Source: Poecilobothrus nobilitatus
Taxonomy: Eukaryota; Arthropoda; Insecta; Diptera; Dolichopodidae
NCBI GenBank assembly: GCA_947095535.1
Contig: OX352774.1
Span: 116,997,996-117,061,995, forward strand
Direction: 5' to 3'
DNA: 64,000 bases
The position numbers and the translations under genes are program-made. Shown one piece after another: positions 24,256-37,902 of the stretch. Below the pieces are notes generated by a model. That model was not told where the DNA came from. It was given only the letters and a program-made list of their open reading frames with translations, and ran no database searches. Every line of letters begins with the position of its first letter. Position 1 is the first letter of the stretch.

Positions 24256-27200
24256 GTGTTCTTTCTCAATGTATCCCACCTTAAGTTTTTCGTTTAGGCT
24301 TATTACTGCAAACCCAGTCCATTTGAGTTTTTGAAGCATCTGTGAAGATGCCAAAAATTCTGCCTTGATTGGCTTTCTATAGTTCTATAGTTCTTGAATG
24401 ACAGAACAGTTGTTCTTAATTTTTAGTTTGTAATCTATAATAAAAATTTATGAACTTTATATTAAATTTCTTTTTGTAAATTTTTTAAAGGATGTATTTG
24501 CTAAAAAAAAAAGATATATTCATAAATATTACAATCGTAAAGCTTTTTATATTTATTTTACTGATTCCTTTGTTTTCATAATTTTTAAAAACTATTTTTT
24601 TTTATCTCCATAAAAAACTAAACTAAGAAAAATAATAATAGCACATTGCAAAAATAGCCAACTAATACATTTATATAAAATTATCATTTGGACTTTAGAA
24701 TTGTTTTTTTTTTATAATAGTTTTATTATTTGATAATATATAAAAAAAAAAAAAAATATTAAACTTTTCTATGAATAGTCTGTCATACTATTCACCAAAA
24801 TCGTATCCGAATACCCTAGATTCTGATTTAGATCAGGAAATAGTATGTTTTATAAAATTGTTTACCCTTTCTCCAGGAGTTTTAACTTTTAAACACTTAT
24901 ATCTTCTTTTAAATCAAATTTTATTATTTATTTATTGGACAACTTCTCCATTGTAACAAACCTTTTCCTTTCAGATGTGGGCTTGTATCAAATTTTACTT
25001 CTCTATAATTTTCTATTTTAATAGTTTTAATTGACATTTAAAGAATTGTACATATTGCTTTTATGTATATAGAACTCAAATCTGTTAAACTGAAGGTGCT
25101 TAAGTTACATGTACATTCTATAATTAAATGTTAATTTTTTCCAACATTATTGTAATTACGATTAAAATTTTTCCAATTTTACTAATTTTCACAATACAAT
25201 TAAACATTTTTATCAAAATATATAGAATATAATATAGAATATAATATTTTTGTTCCTTATATGATAAGAATGATATTTTTTTTAATCTATTTGCCAGCCA
25301 TTATCTTCAAAATAAACCAAAAGTGGTCGAATCAAATTTACGATATTATCAAAATATTATTATATACTTAGTCCTTATCAACAATATAAAACAAAATTTT
25401 AGAGAGAGTTTTTAACAAATTCAAAAGTCAGTTAAATAGATATAACCATTCATTTAAATTGGTTCGTTCTTTTAGTTGTCCTTTTAAATGGTTTTCTTTT
25501 CTGGAATAATAATTAAAATTTAATTTGTTTCCGGGATCAGGATATAAAAATATAATTTTGTGGTTATTTATATCATAGTTTGTGAAAGATAATAAAAAAA
25601 AGTATTATTACCATAATAAAATTAAATATATATATATATATATATGTACATCAAAAAAAAATGAATATTAAATTTTTTGTTATTACTGTGACCAACAAAC
25701 AAATAATTAAAAATTATTAAAAAAACAAAGAAAAGAATATAAAGTTGCCAAGTAATTAAAAATTTAAAAGAATTTCATTATACTCGTATATAAGTATGTA
25801 TATTACATATATTTATCCTTCAAGTATGTTTTAAGACAGTCTACTTTCTATCGTTGTTACGTACTTTAATCTAAGTTGTTTAATTGCAAATATAAAAAAA
25901 AGGATCATATTTAACGGTAGGAGTATGGCAAGAGTATGCAGTTGGAATTGCAATATCGCTTGAAATACTTATGTGACTATTATTTCAATTCATTCATATT
26001 TTAATCTTTCATTTCTATAAATAATCTCCATATTTACAACTTATAATTATTTTAACTACTGTTAAATCCCCCTTAAATATTTTTCGTTAATATTTCCGAT
26101 TAATAATCCAATATTGTAATGATTCCACTTGTAGTTGGAATCACCATAATATAATTCAACAAACATTCAGTACAAATACGGTCAAAATTGATGACATGCA
26201 GTAAAAGAATGATAAAAAAATTATGTCTGTTTTTTTATTTTGTTAATATTGGATCATAATTTAATTTCAATTCATATAAACCTTTTGTATATAAGTGATC
26301 TAAAAATATAAAAACGGTTCTAAATAGTACAAAATAAGGAAACTAATTTTGAAGACAATTAATTTAATTAATTTTCTTTTGTGTTTAAAGAGTTTCTTTG
26401 GTTTTAATACTGTTATCGTAATTTTATTTAATTATTACATCATTGTTTTTCAGCATTGGATTTCCTTTGTTTTTGTATCCATTTTATTAACAAAAAAAAG
26501 AAACAAAAAAAGGGAAATTCCCGAAATAAAATTAACGAATAAACGGAATTAACATTTTTTATTTAATTTTAATGTACCTAATAAAAATAATATTGAAAGA
26601 AAAAAAAAATTTTATTACATTTTGTATCCTAAAATATCTAATACTTAATTTAATTCTTTAATATGCTATAAAACGAAATGTGTGCCAAGGACAATTTAGA
26701 AAATAAAAATAAAAATAAAATTAAAATTTTTTTTCTAAAAAGAGACAAAATATTAAAATATTACAGATAAGTTTTAAATGTTTTTTTTTTATGAAATGAT
26801 AATATTATTTTGTAAATTAAATTAGTGCAAAATATGATTGTATATATAAAAATCTATGGAATCATATTTTCTCTTAATAGAGGATCCAAAAATCATTTTT
26901 AATTTCAAGTACAAAAGGTAATGTAAAAAATGTACAAAAGATGTTGTATCTAACTACCGTTTATCAATATCTTAAGTATGTAATTTCTTGTATTGTAACA
27001 TTTAAATTATAATACTTTCATTTGATTCAAAGAATATTCCAAAAAAAATTTCTCTGAAAAAATTTCGTTTCACAGGACCTAAATATTGATAATTTATAAT
27101 GGCATACAAAGGATGATAATCAAATTAGATGTTCATGGGGTTTATATATGAAAAAACAAGATTTGAAAAAATATCGGTTTATAAATAGACTGTTCATAGA

Positions 27201-27967
27201 CTGTTTGTTTTTTTACGGGGATCGGTGGAAAATTTCAAAAGTCACTCAGAAGAAATGCACGTATTTCTTCCGGATGGTGTTGGACTTTAACCAATCAAAA
27301 CCATGCTCTTTTTAAATCAAACTTTAGGTTGGGACGTTTGATACAAATTTAGGAAAAAATTACGATTATGAAGGATGGGTAAGAAAATTTGGAGGACCAT
27401 TTTAAAGAAAGATGTTATTGTTTTTCTTAAACTTAAGTTTATTTGCTTTAATCTACCCTGTATTTTTGTCAGCACATCAGAGTGTTGTCAACATCAATTA
27501 AACAATAACCTTCAATAAATTCCAATAAAAAATATAAATCAATTAGAAATAAAAAAAAGAATTTGTCACTTATAATATAATAATCATACTAATATATGAT
27601 TAAATAATTTAACTTTCAATAAAAGTGAGAAAAGAATTTATGAGTACAATTTACAAAAAAAAAAAGTAATTTATTGTAAGGTCAAAGTCAGGATATTAGA
27701 ATACCTCATCCTTTTTTAATATTCGGTAATAATTTCAATTATAACAATTAAAATTATATTCAAATTAACCATTAATATTTCAAGAAATTAAAATCAAACA
27801 CATATACAAAAATAAAAAAAATAAAATATATATTTTTAATCAATATTTTAGATAAAAAATAGAAAAAAAGATAATGAAAATTCATATCTAAGTGAAAAAT
27901 CAATTGAAAATTTTATACATTTGTAATAAAAGATAATAAAAATGACAAAAATAAACTTAAATATAGC

Positions 27968-28017
<50 letters not shown>

Positions 28018-31000
28018 CGTATAATTTATAAATTTATTATAAATTACATTGAATCGGAAATTTTATCTTATATATTTTATTTATTATTTATTTTACATTA
28101 TATGATAATAAAAGTATGTATAATAAAATAAATTTTTAGATAATTTTTAGTTGATTTTTTTTTCTGTAAATGAATTTTCATTTATAATATAATTGATAAA
28201 ATAATAATTGTTAAATTTTAAATAAATGTGTATTATGTTGTTGTTTGATAGGAAAAGCAACTGTTTATATATAGACTTAGATCTTTTGAACTGTTGTATA
28301 TCCTTTCTCAATGACCAGCTTGCAGGTCACTTATCGCAGCGCTTCTTGGAGACAGTTAATTATCTTTAAGAAATTTCATCTATTTATATCTACTCTTTCA
28401 ATTTTTGTACATGTACCTTATGCATGCAATCCTAGAATTATATAACCAATATTAAGTTTCAGATTCATCCTATTAAGTTTCAGAAATTTCTTTGGGATCT
28501 TACGATTTCGCTTGCTACAGAAACATTTAGTGTACAAAGATTCGAGAGTTTGAAGGACAGAAGATAACTTTTCTTGTAAATCTGGTTTTTGACCAATTAC
28601 GTGTATTGTATAGTAAAGACATTCGTTTTAAATATACAATAAAAATTATATAAATTGTACATTTTACCCAAAAAAATTTAATCAATGACGCAGTACGTAA
28701 TAGACGATTTTTCCGGTAAAAGATTTCGGGTTCTCGGTCAGCTCAAAATTTTATATAAAATGTAATAATATAATGTAAACAAAATAAATGAAATAATTAT
28801 ATGATTTAATACTAGCACTAGAACCACACATTTTAAAACGAAAGGTTGATGTATTTTTTATTACATGATAATAGCGGGGAAACTAAATTAAATAAATAGA
28901 TAAGAGAAAATATTTTTTTGGTTTAAAAATAATAAAAGAAAAATATTAAAACTTATTCAAGAAAACTATTAAATTAATAATTTATAAATGAGGCATTAGA
29001 GCCGGCTCAAAAAGGCGTCCAATCACCTTGGCTTCAATTAAAAGAAGTCCCTTTGAGAGGCACTTTGAGAGCGATATATATGATATATAAATATATCTAT
29101 GTACAAAATAAAAAAATGAGTTTGATTTGAATATGTTCGAAATGAAGACGACATATACAAATTTTGTATTTTAGAATTAAAATATTGGGATCTCCTTTTC
29201 AAACAACCACTGAAACAAAAATATTTAATGATAAAAATTATGCTTATAGTTAATTTATTGAAAAAAAGATAGCTTTCAAGACCATGGTGGAAATTTATAA
29301 TGATGTTTTCTTATTAAATAAAAAAAAATTTTATGAAAAACCAATAAGATAAGTATAAGTATATAAAAATTTGCTGTTTCACAAAAAAGGACATTACTCA
29401 TTGGTTGTTTATTCAAATATATGTTGATAAAAAATTAAAAAGTTGCACTTATCTTGTCTAAATATAATATTTTTAAAAAGCAAAATCTATAATATAATAC
29501 ACAAGATGTTGGCGAGACCTTGCCAACATGTAAAAAAATATATTTTATATCTATAATAAAACACTCACACTGAATGTAAACTAAACTGGCAATGATGATA
29601 TTTCTGTATATTTATTTAATAAGTTAAAATTTTATTACCAGAGACACAAATCTTTGACTCAAAGTATTATAAAGAGCCACAAACCGTTCATTAAAAATAT
29701 AAATAAATTTAGTAAATATTATTATCCGAGACCAAATTTTCCACTAGAAGTATTATCAGACACACAAATTATTGTTCATTAAAAGTGAGTACAGTCAAAA
29801 AAGGAAAAGTACATACTTAAAAAACACACATTTTCAATAAAAATAAATTCAGCAAATTTTAAATTTTTAAATTTGACTGCCACATTCATTATGAACTTAA
29901 TAAAATTAAAACGCCTGAAAGTGAAAAGAGCAGAGAAAGGGAGTTTATAGTAAGCCTCATATTTATAAGAAAAAAATAATAGGCCGATTTTATTCTTGAT
30001 TTTGTTTTCATTAGTATAAAAGCTGGTAAAAGCTTCGTAACAGACTTTAAAGTAGTTTTGTTTATTTAGGTTGAAATTTAGATTTTTAAGCTAAATTTTC
30101 GGTATAACTGGTATAACATAAAATATTCGAAATTTTTTTATTAATATAAAATTCGGCAGACTTAAATAATATTTATATTTATTAATATTAATAATATAAT
30201 ATTAATATTAATATTTATTTATAATATTATAATATTATATTTCATAACAGAAGTCTGGAACTTACCAAATATTATAGAAATGGATATTTTTCTTAAAAAA
30301 AAAAAAGAAACTAACATAGAAAATATCATTTTAGAAGCCTTCAGTCACAATACATTCATAATTTTGTACTAATTTATTATTAGACCATTAAATTAAAAAG
30401 CTGTCAAAAACGACCGTCACAAAAAAAAAAACCCCGAAAATTTATGAAATTTCATTATCAGAGACATGAATCTTTTATTAAATATACCAAAGACCTCTTC
30501 TAAAGTACATTTATTTAAATAAAATAAATTCAGCAAATTTTTTTCAAGCAAAAAAAAATAAACGCAAAAGACTTGAAAGTAGTTTTGGTAATTAAAGTAA
30601 TTTCGCGGCGAAAACAACTGTTTTTCATCGACATAAAAATTTTTTTTTAAAACTAAAGAAAAATAGAGAGTCTGCTAAAATTTTAACAAATATTAAAATT
30701 ATTTCGATTATTGGGATTGTTTTAAATGTAACAAAAAAAAAAATGTCGTAGCGGTTGGTGTTGGTTGGCTTTTCGCAGGTTTTTATTGTGCACTTTATAC
30801 ATGTGTTTCAAACAATTTTTGAGATATCGGCACGAACTTTTACCTTGAATGTGTTTTTAGCTTGGACCATTTTTTCTCAATGATTAAAAAACTGTCAAAA
30901 ATTACCGCCACGAAAAAACAGAGAGAAAAAATTAATAAACTGTACCTAACATTTTTAATTTTATGTGTTTAGATTTGTTTTATGTTTTTTTTCTATTACA

Positions 31001-31149
31001 TCAAGTAAGTAAATGATTCCAAAGTTTTTTTAATGGTGCTGATGTAAAAATGATATTTTTAGGTAGTTTATTAAGGGAGTCGGTATGATACCGTAAATGT
31101 TTTTGAATCTATAGAAATTGTGCAATTGCACAGGGATTTTCTAGTTTAT
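24256..31149. other. long AT-rich stretch, no gene recognised
   Basis: Nearly 7 kb of AT-rich sequence without convincing coding sequence. Contents noticed: (AT)n runs at about 25626-25645 and 27968-28012; a small hairpin at 29506-29528 (atgttggc / gccaacat); and a diffuse repeated motif, 'attaccagagacacaaatct' at about 29634-29653, 'gacacacaaattattgttca' at 29759-29778 and 'atcagagacatgaatctttt' at 30456-30475. The phrase 'ctgtcaaaaacgaccgtcac' at 30401-30420 recurs as 'ctgtcaaaaattaccgccac' at 30892-30911, indicating decayed tandem units. Nothing else can be supported. Confidence 0.5.
27968..28012. repeat. (AT)n microsatellite
   Basis: About 45 bases of alternating AT with one interruption (atac). 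Confidence 0.9.
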
Positions 31150-31480
31150 ATTAAATAAAATAACCTTTGGAATTCTGCGTATATCCTTTACTATTCTAAA
31201 ATCCCTCCAAAGTCAGAATCTCGCAAATACATGTATATAAATACTCAGGAAAAATACTGTACTTTCGAATCCAACCCTTAATGCACAAAACCAAATATTT
31301 AAAAAAACAGAATTTTAAATAAGCACTTCCGGCCTTTTGCCTAAAATTTTTTACATCAGAGATATATTCTCTTTCCTATAGAATCCACCCGAATTTAAGA
31401 ATCTGACATACTCATAAAAATATCATATATAAAAAGGGGAATACCCCGATTTTTAATCCAACTCTAAACTCTTCCCTAAT
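31150..31480. repeat. dispersed repeat family F, copy 2 (diverged)
   Basis: Blocks such as tccaaagtcagaatctcgca and aatactcagg resemble 11097-11150. The motif recurs in diverged form at about 31392 (aagaatctgacatactcata), so the copy itself looks tandemly built. Confidence 0.4.
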
Positions 31481-32228
31481 TAAATTTTTTAAAACCATTT
31501 TACAACACATGCATATTAGGAATATGGCTTTATGACTAATATGAAAAGTTCATAATGCGATATTCATTGAGCTTATGTTTTTATGACTCCGCAACGGTTT
31601 GTCATACATCAACACTGATGTTAAAATCAAAAAAATATTCAAGTTCTTAATTTCTCTCAAATAACGAATATGTAAACGGGATTTGTTATTACAAAATCAG
31701 GATTGTCTCTTTTTTCGGAATATATGTATATACAAAGTAAAATTGATTTAAAATTACTTAATTCATACTTTTAGAGAGTAAATTCCCAAAAATGAATTAA
31801 TTAGTAAACAAGTAATTGATATTATGTTTTTTATTGATAAAGTAAAAATAAATTATGGCATTAATGCTCCATCAATTCTGGCCTTAATACCAAATGTAAA
31901 AAGGAAATAAGTCCATAATTTTTGTATGGTAACTTCCATATAAAATGGAAATAAATAAATATAGCCTTATTTCATTCCCCGATTCAAAATACTAATTCAG
32001 CATTCTAAGTACTAAATTTGTTCATTTATTCTTTAATACTTTATTCATAACTCAAAAAAAAAAAATTTATAATATCTTATAAATAACTCTTACGGAAATA
32101 TAACAAAACTTCTTATTTAAATATTTTTAAAAATAATTAAATTTAACATTTTTGTAAGTTCTTTTAAGATGTTAAGAGCTAACTTATAATTTTCTATATA
32201 TATTTCTAAAATTCTATAAAGTTATCTT
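31481..32228. other. AT-rich stretch, nothing recognised
   Basis: No gene or clear repeat was seen up to the SINE target duplication. Confidence 0.4.
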
Positions 32229-32247
32229 AACATTAAATTATTTTATT

Positions 32248-32492
32248 TATTTATATTCAGGTACCGTGGTACATAAATGTGCCAGGTAGCTATAACCCCT
32301 GTTTCCTGGTAGGAATGTGGGGTGTATGTGATATTATGATATATAAAGTATTTACATATTGCGATATATTTATAAATATATTTTTTTTTTTATATTATAA
32401 TTATTGTACCTAGCCGGGTATCGAACCCGAGACCTCTCATTCCCTTATGAATGAGAAGCGGTGCGTCAACCATTGCACCAATGGCTGGATGA
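32248..32492 (-). mobile_element. tRNA-derived SINE (family S1), full length
   Basis: On the minus strand it begins catccagccattggtgcaatg and runs through a tRNA-like head. The A-box-like tggtgcaatggttgacgcac and B-box-like gggttcgataccc serve as the internal RNA polymerase III promoter. An AT-rich body and an aaataaat tail follow. The same element lies in plus orientation at 57554-57794. A perfect 19-bp target-site duplication flanks it: aacattaaattattttatt at 32229-32247 and 32493-32511. A perfect long duplication indicates a fairly recent LINE-mediated insertion. It is not a functional tRNA, because the anticodon stem is over-long (tctcattc/gaatgaga). Confidence 0.92.
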
Positions 32493-32511
32493 AACATTAA
32501 ATTATTTTATT

Positions 32512-33096
32512 AAATAATTAAATAAAAAATTTTTAAACTCTAATATAATAAAATATTTTTATTTTAAAATCTCACATATTTTGTTGGACAAAAAATCATA
32601 ATTTTCTACGCCATTAAAATTTAATTTTTAATATTTTATCCCAATTTATATCCATTTCCTATCATTTGTTTGTTTGTTACAATCTCTACAACAAATGTGA
32701 TACAAATAAAAAAATAAAACAAAACTTTCAAAATGTAAAAATAGAAATTTTTATTATACTATCCGAAAATAATAATTTTTCTTTTAAAATAATAATAGGG
32801 GTCTTTTATCATATAATTGGAATTTAAATTCATATAAACTAGAAGAATTTTTGTTTAAGTACTTAAAGTTTGTAATAAAATTTAAAATTACACTCTCATA
32901 ACTATAAACACAATGGAATATAAATTTTATTTAAATATTTATCAAATTGATCGTAAAAAAAAAATAGACAAGAATATTGCCACGGTCTTTTAAATATTAT
33001 GAATATTCATTTAATCTTTTTAGAATTTTTAACAAATGCAATTTTATTTAAATTTTCATCTTACCTTGAAGTCATAATTCTTGATACTAACGATGA
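32512..33096. other. AT-rich stretch, nothing recognised
   Basis: No gene or repeat was recognised. Confidence 0.4.
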
Positions 33097-34390
33097 TGAC
33101 GTGAAATAACGCCAAGTGAAATAAAGCGCTGGGGTTGTTATTTCACATTTAATAAAAAAGAACATTTCGGGGTATTATTTGTTACCGTAATTGAGAAATT
33201 AGACAGTGAAAAATGAGATATAAAGCTTGGGTGATTATTTCTCTTTCAATTTAATATACGACTTTTATAAGAAATAAAGTCTCGGTGTGTTATTTCTCAA
33301 TTACAAAATGAGTATTACAAAAGTGGAATTATTAACTAACTTAAAAAAAGAAATAATATATTGCCGTTTTCCGGAGCGTAGCTAGTACATAATATTATGT
33401 ATATGAAATTTAATAAAAAACAAGTCAGAATTTAAACAAACGGATATTTAAGGCGCACGTTTTTAAAAAGACAACACAAACTGCTTAGAATTGTGACTTG
33501 CACCAAAATTTAACAATTTTCTTTTGATTACAAATAATAAGAAAAATCTGAAAAATAATGAGACACTTTCATTCATTTTAAGGGAACTGAACATAATTAA
33601 GGAAAACCATTCCACATGTAAAATTATAAAGTTAAGTTTAAATTTATGCCTTTTATTTGTACAGGTGCCTAAGTTACAGGTTTTTAAAAATAACAAAATT
33701 TCTTGAGCCCAAATAGTCCTTGGTAAAAAGATTTCTGTTAAACAAAATTTCTGAGACAACTTACACTAATTCTAAAGATCTTTCTTCTCTTAAAATTTTA
33801 AGGTTCTAACTAGAAGCGTGTTAGAGTTATATGAACCGAGAAAAATTTTGTAAATTTTGTCTTCACATTGGTAGAAGTTCTTTCTTATCTCAAAATTTCA
33901 AATCCCTATCTAAAAGTATGCTGGAGATATGAAGGAAAAAAATTGTGCAAAATTTGGTTTTCACATAGCGGTAAATTTAAATACTAAATTTAAAAAAAAT
34001 TAAATATTTTTGATTTTGATAGGTAAAGAAAAGTCCTATCGAATGGTATTTTAAAATATAAAAAATGTTAAGCATTGAGATATATATATTTAAAAATAGG
34101 GCTTTTTCAAAGTTTGAGGGGCTGTAGCTTCGTAATGCATGGGACTACATACAAAAGTTGTTCTACAACATTGATTTTTTTAGGTGACCTTTATTTCTCA
34201 AAAAGTCGTAGATTAAATTGAAAGAGAAATAACATGCGGGACTTTATTTCTCATAGAAGCCGTAGATTAAATTCAAAAAGAAATATATCTTCCGTCGTTT
34301 TTTCTCAGTTACTATGAGAAATAAGACTCTGTGGTGTTATTTTTTATTTATTTCGCAGAGCTTTATTTCGCAGGGGATTATTTCACGTCA
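33097..34390. mobile_element. fold-back element with repetitive inverted ends
   Basis: The outer ends are inverted: tgacgtgaaataa at 33097-33109 and ttatttcacgtca at 34378-34390. Inside each end (about 33097-33305 and 34170-34390) are several related, mutually inverted units. Examples are gaaataaagtctcggtgtgttatttctc on the left and tttatttctca...gaaataagactctgtggtgttatt on the right, giving palindromic sub-units of Fold-Back type. The centre (about 33540-34165) is a family D sequence in minus orientation. Flanks share only a short acgatga word, so a target duplication is unproven. No coding sequence. Confidence 0.65.
33540..34165 (-). repeat. dispersed repeat family D, copy 3 (inside fold-back element)
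   Basis: Minus-strand match to 23140-24255. The block tttttctacctatcaa-like at 34010-34040, gtaaatttaaatactaaat at about 33971-33990, and ttgttctacaacattgattt (34155-34175) correspond to family D blocks. Confidence 0.6.
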
Positions 34391-35370
34391 CCATTTACGA
34401 TGAATTGAATGAGTTGAAAATATTTTTGTTTTTTTTTCTTTAAATTAAATGGCGCCAATCAGAACGCCTGATAATAATAGTCAATAAATGAAAATAAAAT
34501 CAATAATTTTTAAAACTAAGTTGTATAAAAATGTACATAGAATTTTTTTTAATTTTTAAGAAAGTTTTATAAATGAGGCCAATATTACTTTTATTTTTTT
34601 TCCACTATTCTTAGAAAATGATTCTCTATTAAACGGAAACAGGAAATTATTTTGATTTAAACTGAATTGCAATCATTGAAATGAACTGAATTGCAATCAT
34701 TCATAACCAGATGTTCAAGAAGGGCGAACATTTCTAAAATAAATGAAATTTTTTTAAATTTGAATTTTTTATGTAAAATTATAAATATATAATATTGATT
34801 TTCATTTACGATTTTTCAATAATAATTTAAAGAAATTAGATTTTCTTTTATTATGATTTTCATAAAAGATTTTTTTAATTCTGAAACCTTTTTAATCTGA
34901 CCCCAAAAAGATTTATTTTTTCCTAGCCTAAATTATTATTTTTTGTAGCTGCAGCACTTCAGCGCGAATTTTAGTGTCTGCATTTTAAACTTACATTTTA
35001 CAAAAATGAAAATGGTGCAGTATTCAATGCATGCATCAATGGAATTTTGATTGCTTTGTTATTGAAATATGCTTAAAAATAAGCTTTCTAACAAAAACAA
35101 TTAGAAAGGATTTTATAGTTGCTTAAAAAGTCAGAATTTTAATAATTTGTTTAGCAGGGGTTTGTAACTAGAATTAATTAGAAAAGAAGGTTAGAGCTGA
35201 AAAGTTGCAGTTGTTAAAATAGGTTGTAACCTATATTACCTTACATAGAAAATTTTAGGTTTATTTATCAATATAACATTTTTTTTTAATTATGATAAAT
35301 TATGAAAATTATTTAATTTCATTTATAACGATGAAGAGTGCTGTAGAGTAGACTGTGCCAACTCTGGGAT
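34391..35370. other. AT-rich stretch, nothing recognised
   Basis: Only a local direct repeat, tgaactgaattgcaatcatt (aactgaattgcaatcattga at 34660-34679, tgaactgaattgcaatcatt at 34682-34701), was seen. Confidence 0.45.
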
Positions 35371-36463
35371 ACCCGTATGAACGTAATACATCATGTTTCT
35401 ATAAAACTTGATCATCTTTTAAAAACTTTCAGATGTTTTAGTACCGACGTTAACTATAGAGATATATTTATATAAATTTCGAAGTTGTATGACAGCTACC
35501 CGAATCTATTGCACAAGTACAACCAAATTTTGCAGAAGTTGTTGCCATAAAACTTGATTATCATTTATAAGATTTTAGACGCCTAGCTTCTTTAAGTTCC
35601 AAGAAATGCAAAAAATCTGAACCAGCTACTTTAGACCAATCAAATTTTACAAAAGCTTTTTGGCATGGAACTCGACTTATCTTCACTATATTTCAGATAC
35701 CTAACTTCAATAGACAGTGAGTTATTTTAATTTAAAAAGAGAAGTTGTATGGCAGCTATCCGAACCTGTTGCACCAGCACAACCAAATTTTGCAGAAGTT
35801 GTTGCCATAAAACTTGATCATTATTCGAAAAATTTCAGATACATAGCTTCAATAGTTACTGCGTTATTTCCATATAAAAAAAATAAGTTGTATGGCAGCT
35901 ACTCAAACCCGGCGTACAAAAGTGCTGGATTTAAATAGCGAAACTAACAATTTTTCGAAAGTGACGTAAAAAAATTTCAGCCTCCTAGCTCCTTTAGTTT
36001 TTGAGTTATCGTGCGGACGGACACTGAATTATTTTCATTTAAAAATAGAAGTTGTATGGCAGCTAGCCAAACTTGAACCAGCAGAACCAAATTTTACAGA
36101 AGTTGTTGCCATAAAACTTGATCATTATTTGCAAAATTTGAGATACCTAGCTTCAATAGATACTGCGTTATTTCTATATAAAAAAATAAGTTGTATGGCA
36201 GCTACTCGAACCCGGCGTACGAAAGTGCTGCATTTAAAGAGCGAAACTAACAATTTTTCAAAAGTGACGTAAAAAAATTTCAGCCTCCTAGCTCCTTTAT
36301 TTTTTGAGTTATCGTGCGGACGGACGTGCGTGGCTTAATCGACTCAGAATTCGATTCTGAGGCGATCCGTACCTTTGACACTATATCTAGCTCGACTCCT
36401 TTAAGGTGTCACAAATGTAATGGCAAATTTATTATACCCTTGAACATAGTTCATACGGGTATA
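35371..36463 (+). repeat. family B dispersed repeat, copy B2, complete
   Basis: Bounded by inverted ends atacccgtatgaac (35371-35384) and gttcatacgggtat (36450-36463), about 1.09 kb. Inside is a near-identical tandem duplication of about 300 bp: the block ending gagttatcgtgcggacggac occurs at about 36003-36022 and 36305-36324, each preceded by agttgtatggcagct...cctcctagctcctttattttt. The small open frame around 35717-35938 is a by-product of the repeat and has no protein family signature. The ends resemble those of families A and C. Confidence 0.85.
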
Positions 36464-37224
36464 ATAAATTATATATGCGCCATTATTTAATTTTGTCTAT
36501 TATTTTGATTTAAATGTTTGTATTTTGACGCATTTGGATTTCGAAAGTTTAGATTTTGAGGCTTTTGAATTTCGAAAGTTTGGATCAAAATCGCTTTTGC
36601 GTTTTGAAGGTTTGTATTTTAAATTTGGCTTTTGTAGAACATCCTAGAAATCTTTAATTTACACATTCATTCTTAATTAAATTATTTAGAAAAAAAAGGA
36701 TATTTTTATTTAGTCATTTAAATTACATAAAATTTAATATTAATTATTAATATTATGAGGTAAATAATAAATGTAATATAATAATAAAAACTATAGTAAT
36801 TCAATTTCAGTAAAACGATATAACCGTTTATATTTAATTTATTATTTAAAAAAAGGAAAAAAAAACAAATATTTTAGAATTCGATTATACCATAATTTTA
36901 TTACATTTATATTTAATATATAATATGTACATGATATATTCAAAAATGTAAAACTTTATTGTGGTTTCACAAATATTAAAAGAGCGGCGCGGAAGTTTCT
37001 CGCCATCAAAATAAAACAAAGAAAACCATATTAAAAATAAAATATCTGAATTTCAACGAATTAAAATTTTTGCCACAAAATATGCAATATTTTATTTATT
37101 TTTTTTTTTTTTTGCTTTGATATTTAGTTTATTATGGACATAACTGAATACTTGATGTCTTCAATCCTATAATTGAGTGAAAGTATATATAAATGTAGAT
37201 AATTAAATTATAAATCAAAATTAA
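36464..37224. other. AT-rich stretch, nothing recognised
   Basis: Contains two diverged copies of gatttcgaaagtttagattt / gaatttcgaaagtttggatc at 36538-36585. No gene is seen. Confidence 0.4.
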
Positions 37225-37902
37225 ATGAAATGTTATATTCAATTATACTTAATTAGTTTTCAAGCGTTATGGCAATTAAATTATAAAATAACCATATTTA
37301 AATATTTTAAAATTTATAATAAAAAAATTATCGATGAAAGAGTAAAAATTTTAGCATATCAAACTCTTGTTAGACCTCTGATCTCATATGCTGGACCCAT
37401 TTGGTTCAACATAAGTGCAAGTCTAATGGAGAAAATAAGAAAATTTGAACGAAAATGCATAAGAGCCTGCGTAAACCTACACAGAAAACCAGAAACGGAT
37501 TACAAGCAGTTTTACTCCAATAAATGTTTGTACCGTAAAGCAAATATAATCAGATTCGACAATTTTTTAATAAAAATTGTTCGCAATCACTTTGAAAGAT
37601 CTCTTAACACAAATGAACATGGTCTAATATCCAAAATTTATTACCACAATGAAGAGTATATTAAAAATAGTTTAAAAACGGGTTTTATTGCTCCCGAACA
37701 TTTTATATATCTGGATTCTAAGGGGTATATTCAAAACCACGAACATGTCCCGCTATTATATCACTATAATAGACGGGCCACATGCAAGTGCATAGAATAT
37801 AACCCAAACAACATTGAGACTAGTTTGTTAAAATATGATATGTTTATTCCTGAAAAGGACAAACGTTTACCTAAGAATTATTGGTGGTTGGATACCTTGT
37901 GA
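37225..37902 (+). pseudogene. C-terminal part of a LINE reverse transcriptase, copy L1
   Basis: From about residue 30 the frame has the post-RT region of a non-LTR retrotransposon: ERVKILAYQTLVRPLISYAG followed by PIWFN, as in the L..Y.T.VRP...Y....W block, then IRKFERKCIRACVNLHR. A family-specific C-terminus ends in KNYWWL. The first ~30 residues are AT-rich filler, so the true fragment starts near 37310 and the first Met is not meaningful. Endonuclease and RT palm are missing, so it is a 5'-truncated, inactive copy. Two shorter copies of the same family lie at 45068-45310 and 54618-54964 on the same strand. The exact clade is unclear. Confidence 0.8.

Noticed and set aside
27968..28012. CRISPR-like or regulatory array
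   Set aside because: Simple (AT)n microsatellite; no repeat-spacer structure anywhere in the window.
35717..35938. Small plus-strand open frame
   Set aside because: Lies within family B repeat units and shows no protein similarity.
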